The translations under genes and the position numbers were made by a program. A stretch of 64,000 nt of DNA from positions 1 through 64,000 of the forward strand of contig JAIXRO010000141.1 of NCBI GenBank assembly GCA_027485145.1, given 5' to 3'. This DNA comes from Hyphomonadaceae bacterium (lineage in GTDB: Bacteria > Pseudomonadota > Alphaproteobacteria > Caulobacterales > Hyphomonadaceae). This document shows positions 43,665 to 52,457 of the stretch, one piece after another. The notes under the pieces are model-generated. The model did not search any database and had not been told where the DNA came from. It saw only the letters and a program-made list of their open reading frames with translations. Numbering within the stretch: the stretch's first letter is position 1; the number at the start of each line of letters is the position of its first letter.

Positions 43665-43985
43665 ATGATCATCACCACCACTTCCTCCATCGATGGCCGC
43701 CGAATCGTGGCCTACAAGGGCATTGCCTGCGGCGAGGTCGTGTTCGGCGCGCACCTTGGCAAGGACATCCTGGCAAGCTTCACCAACCTCGTGGGCGGGC
43801 GGTCGGAATCTTACGAAAGTTCGCTGCGCGAGACGCGCGACGGAGCGATCAGCGAGATGATCGAGGAGGCGAGGCGCCTCGGCGCCAATGCCATCGTCGG
43901 CGTGAAGTTCGATTATGGAGTCGTCGGCCAGCAGGGCTCGATGATGATGGTCGCCGTGTCCGGCACGGCGGTCGTGCTCGAGTGA
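43665..43985 (+). CDS. YbjQ/UPF0145 family protein
   Basis: The 106-residue protein matches the YbjQ heavy-metal-binding-like family: [85 protein letters not shown]. These proteins form small pentamers or domains of unknown function. It starts 10 bases after the mutase and overlaps the zincin gene start by four bases, so it may be part of the same transcript. Confidence 0.9.
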   Translation: MIITTTSSIDGRRIVAYKGIACGEVVFGAHLGKDILASFTNLVGGRSESYESSLRETRDGAISEMIEEARRLGANAIVGVKFDYGVVGQQGSMMMVAVSGTAVVLE

Positions 43986-44392
43986 GCGCGTTTGCGCTGA
44001 CGGCTCCGGGAACCGAGGAATTCCTCACGTGCGCAGAGGCGTGCTTTGCCGCGCTTCCAGCGGTCATGCGGCAGGCGGCGGGCGATGTGCGTATTGTCGT
44101 CATGGACTATGCCGAGGATGAAGTCCTCGACGATATGGAAATCGACGACGCCCTCGAACTGACCGGGCTGTATGTCGGCACCCCGTTGACGCTCGAGAGC
44201 GTGACCCAGCCAGCGCTCGAGCGGCCGCTGATCTATCTCTACCGGATGCCCATCCTGTTCGAATGGGCCGCACGCGGCGACGCGACGATCGAGGAGCTCG
44301 TCACGCACGTGTTCATTCACGAACTGGGCCATCATTTCGGCTGGTCGGACGAAGAGATCGACGCCAAGCTGGCGGAAGAGGACGAAGGCTGA
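43982..44392 (+). CDS. Zincin-like metallopeptidase family protein
   Basis: The 136-residue protein has the metzincin-like motif [15 protein letters not shown] at about residues 108-122, which supplies two histidines and a glutamate for zinc and catalysis. The rest matches the small actinobacterial/alphaproteobacterial zincin family (PF06262 type), with [14 protein letters not shown] and [11 protein letters not shown] protease function is likely but unproven. The GTG start overlaps the YbjQ stop. Confidence 0.87.
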   Translation: MSAFALTAPGTEEFLTCAEACFAALPAVMRQAAGDVRIVVMDYAEDEVLDDMEIDDALELTGLYVGTPLTLESVTQPALERPLIYLYRMPILFEWAARGDATIEELVTHVFIHELGHHFGWSDEEIDAKLAEEDEG

Positions 44393-44458
44393 TCGCCTGT
44401 TTGCAGACCTGCCAAAATATGACACCCCTCATGCTTCGGAAAGCGCAGGGGACACACG

Positions 44459-45040
44459 ATGACACCAAAGATTCTTATGGCGAGCGTGCTGATTCTGGGC
44501 GCCTGTTCGCAAGAGGCTGCGACGCCAGCCTCGGATAGCCCGCTGGCTGAACAATCGGCGACGGATGCGGAAACGGCCAACGACGTGACGGGGACCTTGC
44601 CGGATGCGCCGGATGCGCCTGCCGAGCCGGTTCCGGTTCTGGCGCAAGTTTCGCCCGCCACCCCCGCCCCGGCCCAACCGGTTCAGCAAGCCGCTGCGGC
44701 GGAGCGCGATGCCCGCATGGTTGGCATCTGGGTGAACGAAAACAACATCAACAGCGGCGGCGGAGACTTTGCGTCCTACTCGACCGTCATGACGATGGAG
44801 CTGCATCCCGATGGCCGCGTCCTTCAGTACACGGAATCGGTGGGCGGCGGAGGCGACTGGTCCTATGACGGCGGACGGACGCTGGATTTCGACGGCCAGT
44901 GGCGCGCCGATGGCCAGACACTCTATGTCTATGCCGATCCTTTGCCGGATTTTACTCCGGCTGCGACCTATAGTTTTTCGGGTGAATACCTCGTCACACA
45001 ATCAGACATGGGCCGCCTGATCTGGCAGCGCCGGGGATAA
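44459..45040 (+). CDS. Lipoprotein of unknown function
   Basis: The 193-residue precursor has a lipobox (ILGAC, about residues 12-16). A long Ala/Pro/Asp-rich linker covers about residues 20-80. A C-terminal domain of about 110 residues follows (RMVGIWVNENNINSGGGDFASYSTVMTMELHPDGRVLQYTESVGGGGDWSYDG). The beta-rich domain, beginning GIW and built of strands with Gly turns, resembles small lipocalin-like or META-type folds, but I cannot assign a family. It stands alone between the zincin and amidase genes. Confidence 0.7.
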   Translation: MTPKILMASVLILGACSQEAATPASDSPLAEQSATDAETANDVTGTLPDAPDAPAEPVPVLAQVSPATPAPAQPVQQAAAAERDARMVGIWVNENNINSGGGDFASYSTVMTMELHPDGRVLQYTESVGGGGDWSYDGGRTLDFDGQWRADGQTLYVYADPLPDFTPAATYSFSGEYLVTQSDMGRLIWQRRG

Positions 45041-45070
45041 CAGAACATAAACGAAGTGGGAGGACGTGCA

Positions 45071-46510
45071 ATGACGGAACTTGATGGCCTCGGCCTCGCG
45101 CAGCTTGTCCGCGACAAGAAAATCTCGGCCTCCGAACTGCTCGACGCCACGCTCAGCCGCGCCGAAAAGGCGCAAGCGCGGGTGAACTGCTTTGCCGCCC
45201 TGTATCCGGATCTCGCGCGGGAACAGATCGCCAGGGGCGGTCTCGATGGGCCATACGCGGGCGTCCCGTTCGTGACGAAGGACCTCGCCGTCGGCATCAA
45301 GGGCGCACCGCTGACCGGCGGCAGCCGTGCCTACAGGGACACGGTGTCTGCGGACGATACCACCTTGACGAAGCGGTACCGCGAGGCAGGCCTCGTCTTC
45401 TTCGGCTCGACGACCACGCCGGAGTTTGGCCTGACGCTGACCACGGAATCCACACTCTACGGCCAGACCTGCAATCCCTGGGACCGCACGCGCATCGCGG
45501 GCGGATCGTCCGGCGGCGCGGCGGCGGCGGTCGCGGTAGGCGTCTTGCCGGTGGCGCAGGCGAGCGATGGCGGCGGCTCGATCCGCATCCCGGCGGCCTG
45601 TTGCGGCGTGTTCGGACTAAAGCCATCGCGCGGGCGCGTGCCGATGGGGCCGTCTCGCACCGAGGGCTGGAATGGTCTGTCCACGGTGCATGTGGTCAGC
45701 CGCACGGTCCGCGACAGCGCCGCGCTGCTCGACCTGACACATGGGCCGGAAACCGGCAGCCGCTATATCGCGACGCCGCCAGTGCGGCCTTATCTCTCGG
45801 AACTGGACAAGGATCCCAAACGCCTGCGCATCGCGCTCTGGCGCACGGCGCCGAATGGTACAAAGCCGGATGCAGACGCAACGGCTGGGCTTGAGGCGAC
45901 GGCGAAACTGCTGGAAAGCCTCGGTCACATCGTGGTGGAGGCCGGTCCGATCCTGAACGGCGAGGTGCTCGGCAAGGCGGCGCTGTTCACGATCTCGGCG
46001 AATATCGCAGCCCAGCTCGATGAGCATGGCGAAGCCCGTGGACGGCCCGTCGCCGACGACGAGATCGAACCGATCACCGCCGGAATGGTGCACCTCGGGC
46101 GCACCGTTCCGATGGCGGAGCTTGCGAAGGCGAACAATGCCTTCATCACCGCGGCGATCCAGTATGAGCATTTCCTCGATGCCGGCGGCTTTGACCTGAC
46201 CTTGTCCCCAACGCTGCACCGGGCTCCTGACCTATTGGGCACGATGGCGCTGACGGCGGACCGGCAAAAGATGGGCGAAGCGGTGGCGGGCTTTGCGCCG
46301 CACTGCGCCGTGTTCAACCAGATGGGCGCGCCCGCCATGTCTGTCCCGCTGCACTGGACAGCGCCGACGGCGACGGCGCCAGGCGGCCTGCCGATCGGCA
46401 TGATGTTCGGGGCGCGCTACGGCGCCGAAGGCCTGCTGCTCAGCCTTGCGGGCCAGCTGGAACGTGCCGCGCCCTGGGCGCACCGGCGGCCGCCGGAGTG
46501 GGTCGGATGA
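45071..46510 (+). CDS. Amidase (amidase-signature family)
   Basis: The 479-residue enzyme has the Ser-cisSer-Lys triad: Lys in [10 protein letters not shown] (about residue 70), cis-Ser in [33 protein letters not shown] (GGSSGG near 143) and the nucleophile Ser in DGGGSIRIP (about 168). It hydrolyses an amide, possibly a small acyl amide; substrate cannot be read from the sequence. GGAGG with a 7-base spacer sets the ATG at 45071. It overlaps the GFA gene by four bases. Confidence 0.92.
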   Translation: MTELDGLGLAQLVRDKKISASELLDATLSRAEKAQARVNCFAALYPDLAREQIARGGLDGPYAGVPFVTKDLAVGIKGAPLTGGSRAYRDTVSADDTTLTKRYREAGLVFFGSTTTPEFGLTLTTESTLYGQTCNPWDRTRIAGGSSGGAAAAVAVGVLPVAQASDGGGSIRIPAACCGVFGLKPSRGRVPMGPSRTEGWNGLSTVHVVSRTVRDSAALLDLTHGPETGSRYIATPPVRPYLSELDKDPKRLRIALWRTAPNGTKPDADATAGLEATAKLLESLGHIVVEAGPILNGEVLGKAALFTISANIAAQLDEHGEARGRPVADDEIEPITAGMVHLGRTVPMAELAKANNAFITAAIQYEHFLDAGGFDLTLSPTLHRAPDLLGTMALTADRQKMGEAVAGFAPHCAVFNQMGAPAMSVPLHWTAPTATAPGGLPIGMMFGARYGAEGLLLSLAGQLERAAPWAHRRPPEWVG

Positions 46511-46908
46511 GTGAGGAGACGCGCACCTGGCGCGCGGGCGGATGCCATTGCGGCGCCGTGCGGTTCGAAGCAGAACTGCCGCACGCCTTCGAGGTGGAGA
46601 ACTGCAACTGCTCGATGTGCGCCATGAGCGGCAACATCCATGTCATCCTGCCCGCGAGCCGGTTCCGGCTTCTTCAGGGGGCGGACCATCTTGACGAATA
46701 CACATTCAACACCGGGCGCGCAAAGCACCGCTTCTGCAGGACCTGCGGCATCAAGAGCTTCTATGTGCCCCGCTCAAATCCGGATGGCTATGCCGTGACC
46801 TGGCGCTGTCTTGATGACTGGGACAAGCTTGACGTTACCGTCTCGCCCTTCGACGGTCAGAACTGGGAGGCCAATGCGGGCCGCCTTGCCCACAAGTCGA
46901 TCGACTAG
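46507..46908 (+). CDS. GFA/CENP-V-family zinc protein
   Basis: The 133-residue protein has the GFA zinc-binding pattern: GGCHCGAVRFEAELP, then ENCNCSMCAMSGNIHVILPAS, and HRFCRTCGIKSFYVPRSNPDGYAV. Related proteins were described as glutathione-dependent formaldehyde-activating enzymes; the activity of this branch is uncertain. The ATG overlaps the amidase stop (ATGA). Its stop overlaps the convergent CpxP-like gene by four bases. Confidence 0.9.
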   Translation: MSEETRTWRAGGCHCGAVRFEAELPHAFEVENCNCSMCAMSGNIHVILPASRFRLLQGADHLDEYTFNTGRAKHRFCRTCGIKSFYVPRSNPDGYAVTWRCLDDWDKLDVTVSPFDGQNWEANAGRLAHKSID

Positions 46909-47426
46909 GGCGCGCCGTCCTCTTCGCGGCGGCGCTCGTCCCTCCGCTCACGGAACTTCTCGAACCGCTCATGGCGCTTGCTGCGCTTCTCGAGGTTGGT
47001 GGCCATCATGTTCGCCACGAGGCCGCGTTGTTCAGCAGACAGTTCATCCATGCCGTCGAGCATGCGATTGGAAACCGTTTCGCGCGCCAGCCGGTCGGCA
47101 GCCCGCAACTCATCCAGCGCCGCGCGCGCGGCTGCTTCGTCATAGGGCTCTGCGGTAAGGATCTTGACGAACTTGCGTTCCGCCTGCCGGGCCGCTTCCA
47201 CCTGCGGCCGGCCCTCGGCCAGGCTGTCGCGCAACAATTGGCGCACCGCGCCGCGTTCGTCCTGGCTGAGTTCGGAGCCCGGCCCGCCCATCATGCCGCC
47301 CGGTCCCGGCGGCGGACGCGGCGGAGACTTGAGAAAAATCCCTGCCAGAAGCCCGATCAGGACCAGATTGCCGAGCACCGACACGGTGAGCAGAAAGGGA
47401 AAGCGTCGTTTCGGTGCGTCGCTCAT
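46905..47426 (-). CDS. CpxP-like periplasmic heavy-metal sensor family protein
   Basis: The 173-residue protein has one N-terminal membrane helix (PFLLTVSVLGNLVLIGLLAGIFL), then a helical domain with paired LTxxQ-like motifs (ELSQDERGAVRQLLRDSLAEGRPQ and ELSAEQRGLVANMMATNLEKRSKRHERFEKFRERRDERRRE). That layout is the CpxP/Spy/ZraP group, which buffers misfolded proteins or metal outside the membrane. It is the third gene of the sigma / anti-sigma unit, joined by ATGA overlaps, so it may help sense the envelope signal. Confidence 0.83.
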   Translation of the reverse strand: MSDAPKRRFPFLLTVSVLGNLVLIGLLAGIFLKSPPRPPPGPGGMMGGPGSELSQDERGAVRQLLRDSLAEGRPQVEAARQAERKFVKILTAEPYDEAAARAALDELRAADRLARETVSNRMLDGMDELSAEQRGLVANMMATNLEKRSKRHERFEKFRERRDERRREEDGAP

Positions 47427-47857
47427 TCGACAATTCCTTCAGACAGCGCCGCCGGATCATATCCGATGGCCTCCTCAAGCAGGGCTTGCACGTCGTCCGT
47501 TTCGCTGTCGGCGCTCGCGGTGGGGGCCACCATCAGTCCCATGAACAGACCGGCGGCCAGCGCGGCGACGCCGCTCGCCGGCGCCCAGGGGGCAAACTTC
47601 GGTAAACGGAAGCCGCCTGCGGCGCGCTTCGGTTTCGGCGCCGATGCGATGAGCGCTTCAGTAAGCGCGGGCGACGGCAACACGTCCGGCATGCGCGCCA
47701 GCGCCGCGTCAAGCACGCGCGCCTCGGCGATGGCCGCCGCGAACCGTTCAGGATGGGCGGCGAGCAGCGCCCGGGCTGCAGCGCGCTCCGCGTCCGGGAA
47801 GGCCGATGGATCCGCGCCCCAGGCTTCGATGAGTTCAATCAGACGGTCTTCGGTCAT
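47423..47857 (-). CDS. Membrane protein after the ECF sigma gene, likely anti-sigma factor
   Basis: The 144-residue protein has a helical cytoplasmic N-terminus (EDRLIELIEAWGADPSAFPDAERAAARALLAAHPERFAAAIAEARVLDAALAR). A single membrane helix follows (ASGVAALAAGLFMGLMVAP), then a short periplasmic part (ALLEEAIGYDPAALSEGIVE). It has no zinc HxxxCxxC motif. Overlap by four bases with the ECF sigma gene and with the CpxP-like gene makes an anti-sigma role the best reading. Confidence 0.72.
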   Translation of the reverse strand: MTEDRLIELIEAWGADPSAFPDAERAAARALLAAHPERFAAAIAEARVLDAALARMPDVLPSPALTEALIASAPKPKRAAGGFRLPKFAPWAPASGVAALAAGLFMGLMVAPTASADSETDDVQALLEEAIGYDPAALSEGIVE

Positions 47858-48399
47858 GCGCTCTGGCTCCCTTCCAGGAGGTGTGCGCGCAAGGTTCGCC
47901 GCGCGCGGGCGAGAAGGCTTTCGAGGGCTTCAACACTGACGTCCATGATCTCGGCGGCCTCAGCCTGTGAATGTCCCTGCAAGGCGCACAGCGTCAAGGC
48001 GGCGCTCTGGCGCTCCGGCAGGGCGCTGATCGCCTGCTCGATGGCGCGCACGCGCTGTGACTGGTCCAGCGCCTCATGCGGCGCGAGGCGGGTATCGGCG
48101 AGGTCCGGCAACTCGCCGGGCAGCGATTCGCGGCGCTTGCGAAGCCGGTCGTAACAGAGGTTGAGCGCGACCCGGTGCAGCCAGGTCGAGAATTTAGCCC
48201 GCGGTTCCCAGCCGGGCAGCGCTTTCCAGGCGCGGATGAAGGTTTCCTGCGTCACGTCTTCGGCCTCGCCGCGGTCCGACAGCATGCGGGTGGCAAGACT
48301 GAGCACGCCGGGGCTGTAGCGGTTGACGAGCGCACGCACCGCAGCCGGGTCGCCCGCTGCGGCACGCGTGATCTGGTCAAGGTCCGACGAAAAGGCCAC
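47854..48399 (-). CDS. ECF-family RNA polymerase sigma factor
   Basis: The 181-residue protein has region 2 (VRALVNRYSPGVLSLATRMLSDRGEAEDVTQETFIRAWKALPGWEPRAKFSTWLHRVALNLCYDRLRKRRE) and region 4 (ERQSAALTLCALQGHSQAEAAEIMDVSVEALESLLARARRTLRAHL). The start is GTG at 48399 with no strong Shine-Dalgarno, so it may be later. It begins a three-gene operon with its presumed anti-sigma and a CpxP-like protein, suggesting response to envelope or metal stress. The adjacent EF-hand gene (48497-49054) is a possible target. Confidence 0.9.
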   Translation of the reverse strand: MAFSSDLDQITRAAAGDPAAVRALVNRYSPGVLSLATRMLSDRGEAEDVTQETFIRAWKALPGWEPRAKFSTWLHRVALNLCYDRLRKRRESLPGELPDLADTRLAPHEALDQSQRVRAIEQAISALPERQSAALTLCALQGHSQAEAAEIMDVSVEALESLLARARRTLRAHLLEGSQSA

Positions 48400-48496
48400 G
48401 CTGCAAGGTCTATCCGATTCCGGGCCGGAAACCCGAACAACAATGGCCAGGGGTAAGCAATCGCCATCTCATGGCTCCGGCCCGGCTCAGGGGTCC

Positions 48497-49054
48497 TTAC
48501 TCGGCGGCCGGCTTGTCCCGCCATTTGCCGCGGTGCTCCTTCATCTTGGCTTTGGCAGCGTCCTGCTCAGCCGCCGTGATGTTGCCGTCGCCATCGGTAT
48601 CGACCTTCGCGAAGTGCGAGAGATGCTCAGCGGTGAACTCGATTGAGCTCCACTTGCCGTCACCGTTGGTGTCAGCGGCCGCGAAACGCTCGGCGGATTT
48701 CTCTTCCATCTTGGCCTTGCGGGCTTCCATCTTGGCCGGATCGGGCTCACCCTTCGGTTTGCGGGGCTCCTTGCCTTCGCCCTTCTCGGCCCATTTCGCC
48801 TTCATTTCGGCGCGGCGGGCTTCGTGGGCGGATTTCATTTCATCCTGCGTGAGGAAGCCGTCCTTGTTGGCGTCGATTTCGCCGAACTGGACCAGCGCCG
48901 CCGCCTCGGCCTCTGCGCGGGCGACCGTGCCGTCACCATTGGTGTCGAGCTTTTCCAAGTGGCCGCCGCCCTTGTGACCGTGGGCGCTTGCAAGCATCGG
49001 GACGGCCAGCGCGAGTGTCAGCGCAGAGGCCGCAGCGAGTGTCAGTTTCTTCAT
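48497..49054 (-). CDS. Secreted EF-hand protein
   Basis: The 185-residue precursor has a signal peptide ending ASAHG and four EF-hand loops: DTNGDGTVARAE (about residues 37-48), DANKDGFLTQDE (about 61-72), DTNGDGKWSSIE (about 129-140) and DTDGDGNITAAE (about 152-163). A Lys/Glu-rich charged linker separates the pairs. It probably binds calcium in the periplasm. AAGGAG before the ATG supports the start. It is transcribed ahead of the ECF sigma gene on the same strand, 97 bases away. Confidence 0.9.
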   Translation of the reverse strand: MKKLTLAAASALTLALAVPMLASAHGHKGGGHLEKLDTNGDGTVARAEAEAAALVQFGEIDANKDGFLTQDEMKSAHEARRAEMKAKWAEKGEGKEPRKPKGEPDPAKMEARKAKMEEKSAERFAAADTNGDGKWSSIEFTAEHLSHFAKVDTDGDGNITAAEQDAAKAKMKEHRGKWRDKPAAE

Positions 49055-49099
49055 GGGTGATCTCCTTTTTGATCCCAGCGAATGTCAAACGGGGAGACC

Positions 49100-51793
49100 T
49101 CAGGATTCCGTCGCTCGCAGGTGCAGTTTTTCGCGGGCAAGATGGTGAACGCGGGCTTTGACGGCCGAAATACGGGCCTCCAGGTCTTCGAAAACCTCTT
49201 CGCCGGCGGCCCGGCACATCCGCGCTTTCAGGCCATCCGGCATCTCGCCCTCGACCGGGCCGCTACCCAGCGCCAGGCGCTGCAATTGCTGCATGCCGGA
49301 CAAAAGGTTCAGCGCCGCGCGCAGGAAACACCAGTCTTCGCTGTCCGCCCCGTCCGCGTCCGCGAGTCCCGAAAGCGCACGAGCGGTATTCGGGCGCACG
49401 AGATCCGGACGGGCCCGCTGCAGCATTTCCTGCTGGGCCATGAACTCGATATCGATGAGGCCGCCTTCGGCGGTCTTGAAGTCCCATAAGCCATAACCCG
49501 GTTTCTCGCGGTACAGGGTCCGGCGCATCTCGGAGACATCGGTGGGTATCTGTTTACGCCTTGGGCTGCGGGCGCGGGCACAAATCGCGTCGGCCGCCAT
49601 CTGGTGCACGGTTTCACCCAGCGCTGCGTCACCGGAAACAAACCGGAGGCGCGTCAACGCCATGTGCTCCCAGGTCCACGCCTCCTCGTTCTGGTAATGG
49701 CTGAAACCGCCGAGGTTCACCGCGACCGGCCCGGCGCGGCCGGATGGGCGCAGCCGCATGTCCACCTCATAGAGCTCCCCTTCCGCCGTGGGCGCTGTCA
49801 GGCCCGTGATCAGGCGCTGCGTCAGCCGGGTGAACCAGGTCTGGGCATTGTCACTCGCCGAGTCGTAGATGACGATCAGATCAAGATCGGAGCCGGCGGT
49901 CATTTCTTCGCCGCCCAGCTTGCCCATGCCAAACACGGCCCAGCGCCCATCCACCGGCCCGTAGCGGCGCGCCGTCTCGGCCTCGGCCACAGCCGCCATG
50001 TATCGAATCGTATCGTCGGCGAGCCGGGTCCAGACAAGCGCGGCCTCCTCCGGGCGGATCAGGCCATGCAACAGCCGGTGCCCGGTCAGGAAACTCTGTT
50101 CGCGGTGATACCGGCGCCAGGCATCAAGCGCGATGTCGAATGTCTCAGCCGCTGATGCGTTCGGGGCAACCGGCACGGCGTTCGACACGAGGGCTTCCAG
50201 CAAATCCGGACGCCGCGCGAGAATGCGCGCGAGCCGCGGCGCGAGTGCCAGCGTCGCGACAAGATCGGACAACAGATCCGGCCGGGCGAGCAGCATCGAC
50301 AGGGTCTGCACCCCGGACGACAAGCCTTCGAAGAACCGGGACGTCCACAGGAAAGCCTGGTCCGGCTCGCCCGTCTCGCCCATAGCCTTAAGCATGCCGG
50401 GCAGGATCGCCGTCAGCAATTCACGTCCGCGCGCCGTCCGTGTCGCGGGCACGCGGCCCCGGTGCCAGTTACGGATCGTGTCGATGGCGGAGGACGCATT
50501 CGAGAAGCCGAGCCCGGAGAGTGTTTGCACCGTACCCGGATCATCATCGACGCCGGTGAAGACGAGATTGCCGAGCCCGTGCGTTTCGGCGGCGCGGCCC
50601 TCCTGCGCAAACAGACCGTCATAGGCCCGCTGAATTTCGCGCCGGGTGTCCAGCAGGTCACGGTCGAACGCATCCAGCGAGTCGTAGCCGCAGAGAAAGG
50701 CGAGGCTTCCGCGCTCGGGCGGATCGGCGGGCACGGTATGCGTCTGTTCGTCATGGCGCATCTGGATCCGGTGTTCGACATTGCGCAGCGCGCGGTAGGC
50801 AACCGTCAGGGACTCCGCCGTTGCGCGCGACACAATGCCTGCCGAGCGGAGCGCGGCCAGCGCACCAAGCGTCGTGTTGTCGCGCAAGTCCGGATCGCGG
50901 CCACCGAGGATCAGCTGCTGGGTCTGAACAAAGAATTCGATTTCGCGAATCCCGCCGGGGGCCAGTTTGACGTCCGGCGAGACGGTGCTGAAATCGTCTG
51001 CGCCGACCTTCGTGTTGATCATCCGCTTGATGGCCTGGATGTCGCCGACCGCCCAATAATCGAGATTGCGCCGCCAGACATAAGGCTCGAGGCGTCGCAG
51101 GAATTTCGCGGCCGCGGCGGCATCCCCCGCCGCAAACCGGCCCTTGATCCAGACCATCCGTTCCCAGTTCTGGCCCGCGCTCTCGTAGTACAGTTCTGCC
51201 ATCTCGGTCGAAACAGCGAGTGGCGTAGAGCCCGGATCTGGGCGCAGGCGCAGATCGGTGCGGAAGACGTACCCGCCGGCGGTCGTGTCGTGCATGATCC
51301 GCACCACATCGCGCACCACCTTCTGCGCCGCCTCGCTGGCTTCCAGCTTTCCGCCGCTGAACCGGCCAGGTTCGTAGAACACCGCGATGTCGATATCGCT
51401 TGAATAGTTCAGTTCGAACGCGCCCATCTTGCCGAGGGCGATGGCGAACAATCCCTCGCCGCTCAATCCGCGCGCGCCGAGCGCCGCACGAAAGGCTGCT
51501 TGCAGACAGTCTCCGGCGAACTGCGTGAGGCCGCGCGTCACCTCCATCACGTCGCGCGCGCCGGAAAGATCGTCGCCTGCGAGCGACAGATGGGCTTCCA
51601 GCTTCGCTGCGCGCAGCGCGGCCATCGTTTCCTCGACACTGGCCTGCGGTGACAGATTGGCCACCTGCTTCAGCGCGCTTTCGAAGCTGACGCCCACACC
51701 GCGTTCTAGGAGCCGGCGGAGATACGGCGCATGCGGCGCCGCAGCATCGAGGGCCGCAACAGAATCGGAGGCGATCGGGCGGAAAACCAGCAT
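49100..51793 (-). CDS. glnE: Bifunctional glutamine synthetase adenylyltransferase/deadenylyltransferase
   Basis: GlnE adds or removes AMP on glutamine synthetase in response to PII and nitrogen status. The 897-residue protein, slightly shorter than the usual 940-990, has two nucleotidyltransferase domains. The first has the GSD-type motif YSSDIDIAVFYEPG near residue 130 and the deadenylylase side with RTDLRLRPDPGSTPLA. The second has MTAGSDLDLIVIYDSAS near residue 630 and VDMRLRPSGRAGPVAV. The ATG at 51793 is used; a TTG 6 bases upstream is in frame. In other alphaproteobacteria glnE tends to follow the histidine kinase after degP; here that set lies in the opposite orientation. Confidence 0.95.
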   Translation of the reverse strand: MLVFRPIASDSVAALDAAAPHAPYLRRLLERGVGVSFESALKQVANLSPQASVEETMAALRAAKLEAHLSLAGDDLSGARDVMEVTRGLTQFAGDCLQAAFRAALGARGLSGEGLFAIALGKMGAFELNYSSDIDIAVFYEPGRFSGGKLEASEAAQKVVRDVVRIMHDTTAGGYVFRTDLRLRPDPGSTPLAVSTEMAELYYESAGQNWERMVWIKGRFAAGDAAAAAKFLRRLEPYVWRRNLDYWAVGDIQAIKRMINTKVGADDFSTVSPDVKLAPGGIREIEFFVQTQQLILGGRDPDLRDNTTLGALAALRSAGIVSRATAESLTVAYRALRNVEHRIQMRHDEQTHTVPADPPERGSLAFLCGYDSLDAFDRDLLDTRREIQRAYDGLFAQEGRAAETHGLGNLVFTGVDDDPGTVQTLSGLGFSNASSAIDTIRNWHRGRVPATRTARGRELLTAILPGMLKAMGETGEPDQAFLWTSRFFEGLSSGVQTLSMLLARPDLLSDLVATLALAPRLARILARRPDLLEALVSNAVPVAPNASAAETFDIALDAWRRYHREQSFLTGHRLLHGLIRPEEAALVWTRLADDTIRYMAAVAEAETARRYGPVDGRWAVFGMGKLGGEEMTAGSDLDLIVIYDSASDNAQTWFTRLTQRLITGLTAPTAEGELYEVDMRLRPSGRAGPVAVNLGGFSHYQNEEAWTWEHMALTRLRFVSGDAALGETVHQMAADAICARARSPRRKQIPTDVSEMRRTLYREKPGYGLWDFKTAEGGLIDIEFMAQQEMLQRARPDLVRPNTARALSGLADADGADSEDWCFLRAALNLLSGMQQLQRLALGSGPVEGEMPDGLKARMCRAAGEEVFEDLEARISAVKARVHHLAREKLHLRATES

Positions 51794-51914
51794 GCTCAAG
51801 GCTTAGACGAGGCCGCCGCGCGGGACAAATCCAATCCATGGCAGCCCCGTCCGGCCAGAGACCGCGGCGCCGAAGCCTGTTTCAGTTACCCTGCCGGTTT
51901 GCTATCAGGCTCTG

Positions 51915-52313
51915 ATGAAAACCCTGCTCGCCGCCGCGTTCATTGCCCTCCTCGCCGAAGCCCCGCTTGCCGACCCTGAGGCCGAAGCCCGGGCGCAGTC
52001 GCTGATGCGGGAGATCCGGTGCGTCGCCTGCGAAAACGAGCCGGTCTCGCAATCCTCGGCGCCGATTGCCGAGGACATGCGCGTCCGAATCCGGGAACTC
52101 GTCGCCTCCGGCGCGTCCGACACCGAGGTGCGGGACTGGTTTGTCAGCCGGTACGGCGACTTCGTGCTGTTCCGCCCGCCTGCGCGAGACTTCTCCGGCT
52201 GGCTGCTCTGGGGGCTGCCCTTCCTGTTGCTTGTCCTCGGCGGCGCGACGGCCCTGTTCCTGACCCGGAAAGCCGGTGCCCGGTCGCCTGTGATCGAGCC
52301 GGAAGACGTCTGA
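51915..52313 (+). CDS. ccmH: Cytochrome c maturation protein CcmH
   Basis: CcmH keeps the apocytochrome CxxCH cysteines reduced for heme attachment in the periplasm. The 132-residue protein has a signal peptide, the motif RCVACENEPVSQSSAPIAEDMRVRIREL (redox CxxC at about residues 35-39) and RYGDFVLFRPPA. A C-terminal helix follows (GWLLWGLPFLLLVLGGATALFL). It begins a plus-strand set with degP, response regulator and histidine kinase, apart from ccmI-ccmE-ccmF, which lie on the minus strand 4 kb away. Confidence 0.93.
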   Translation: MKTLLAAAFIALLAEAPLADPEAEARAQSLMREIRCVACENEPVSQSSAPIAEDMRVRIRELVASGASDTEVRDWFVSRYGDFVLFRPPARDFSGWLLWGLPFLLLVLGGATALFLTRKAGARSPVIEPEDV

Positions 52314-52457
52314 CCCCGGATGAAGGGTCCTGCAGAGACCGGTTCACATCCTGCGGAAATCACCTAACTGTCTTTTAATGACCACATTGCCTGTGGCATG
52401 TTTATGTTCTGTCACGTCGCCGGAAATGGCGGCATTTTCAATTCTCTGGAGAGATTG

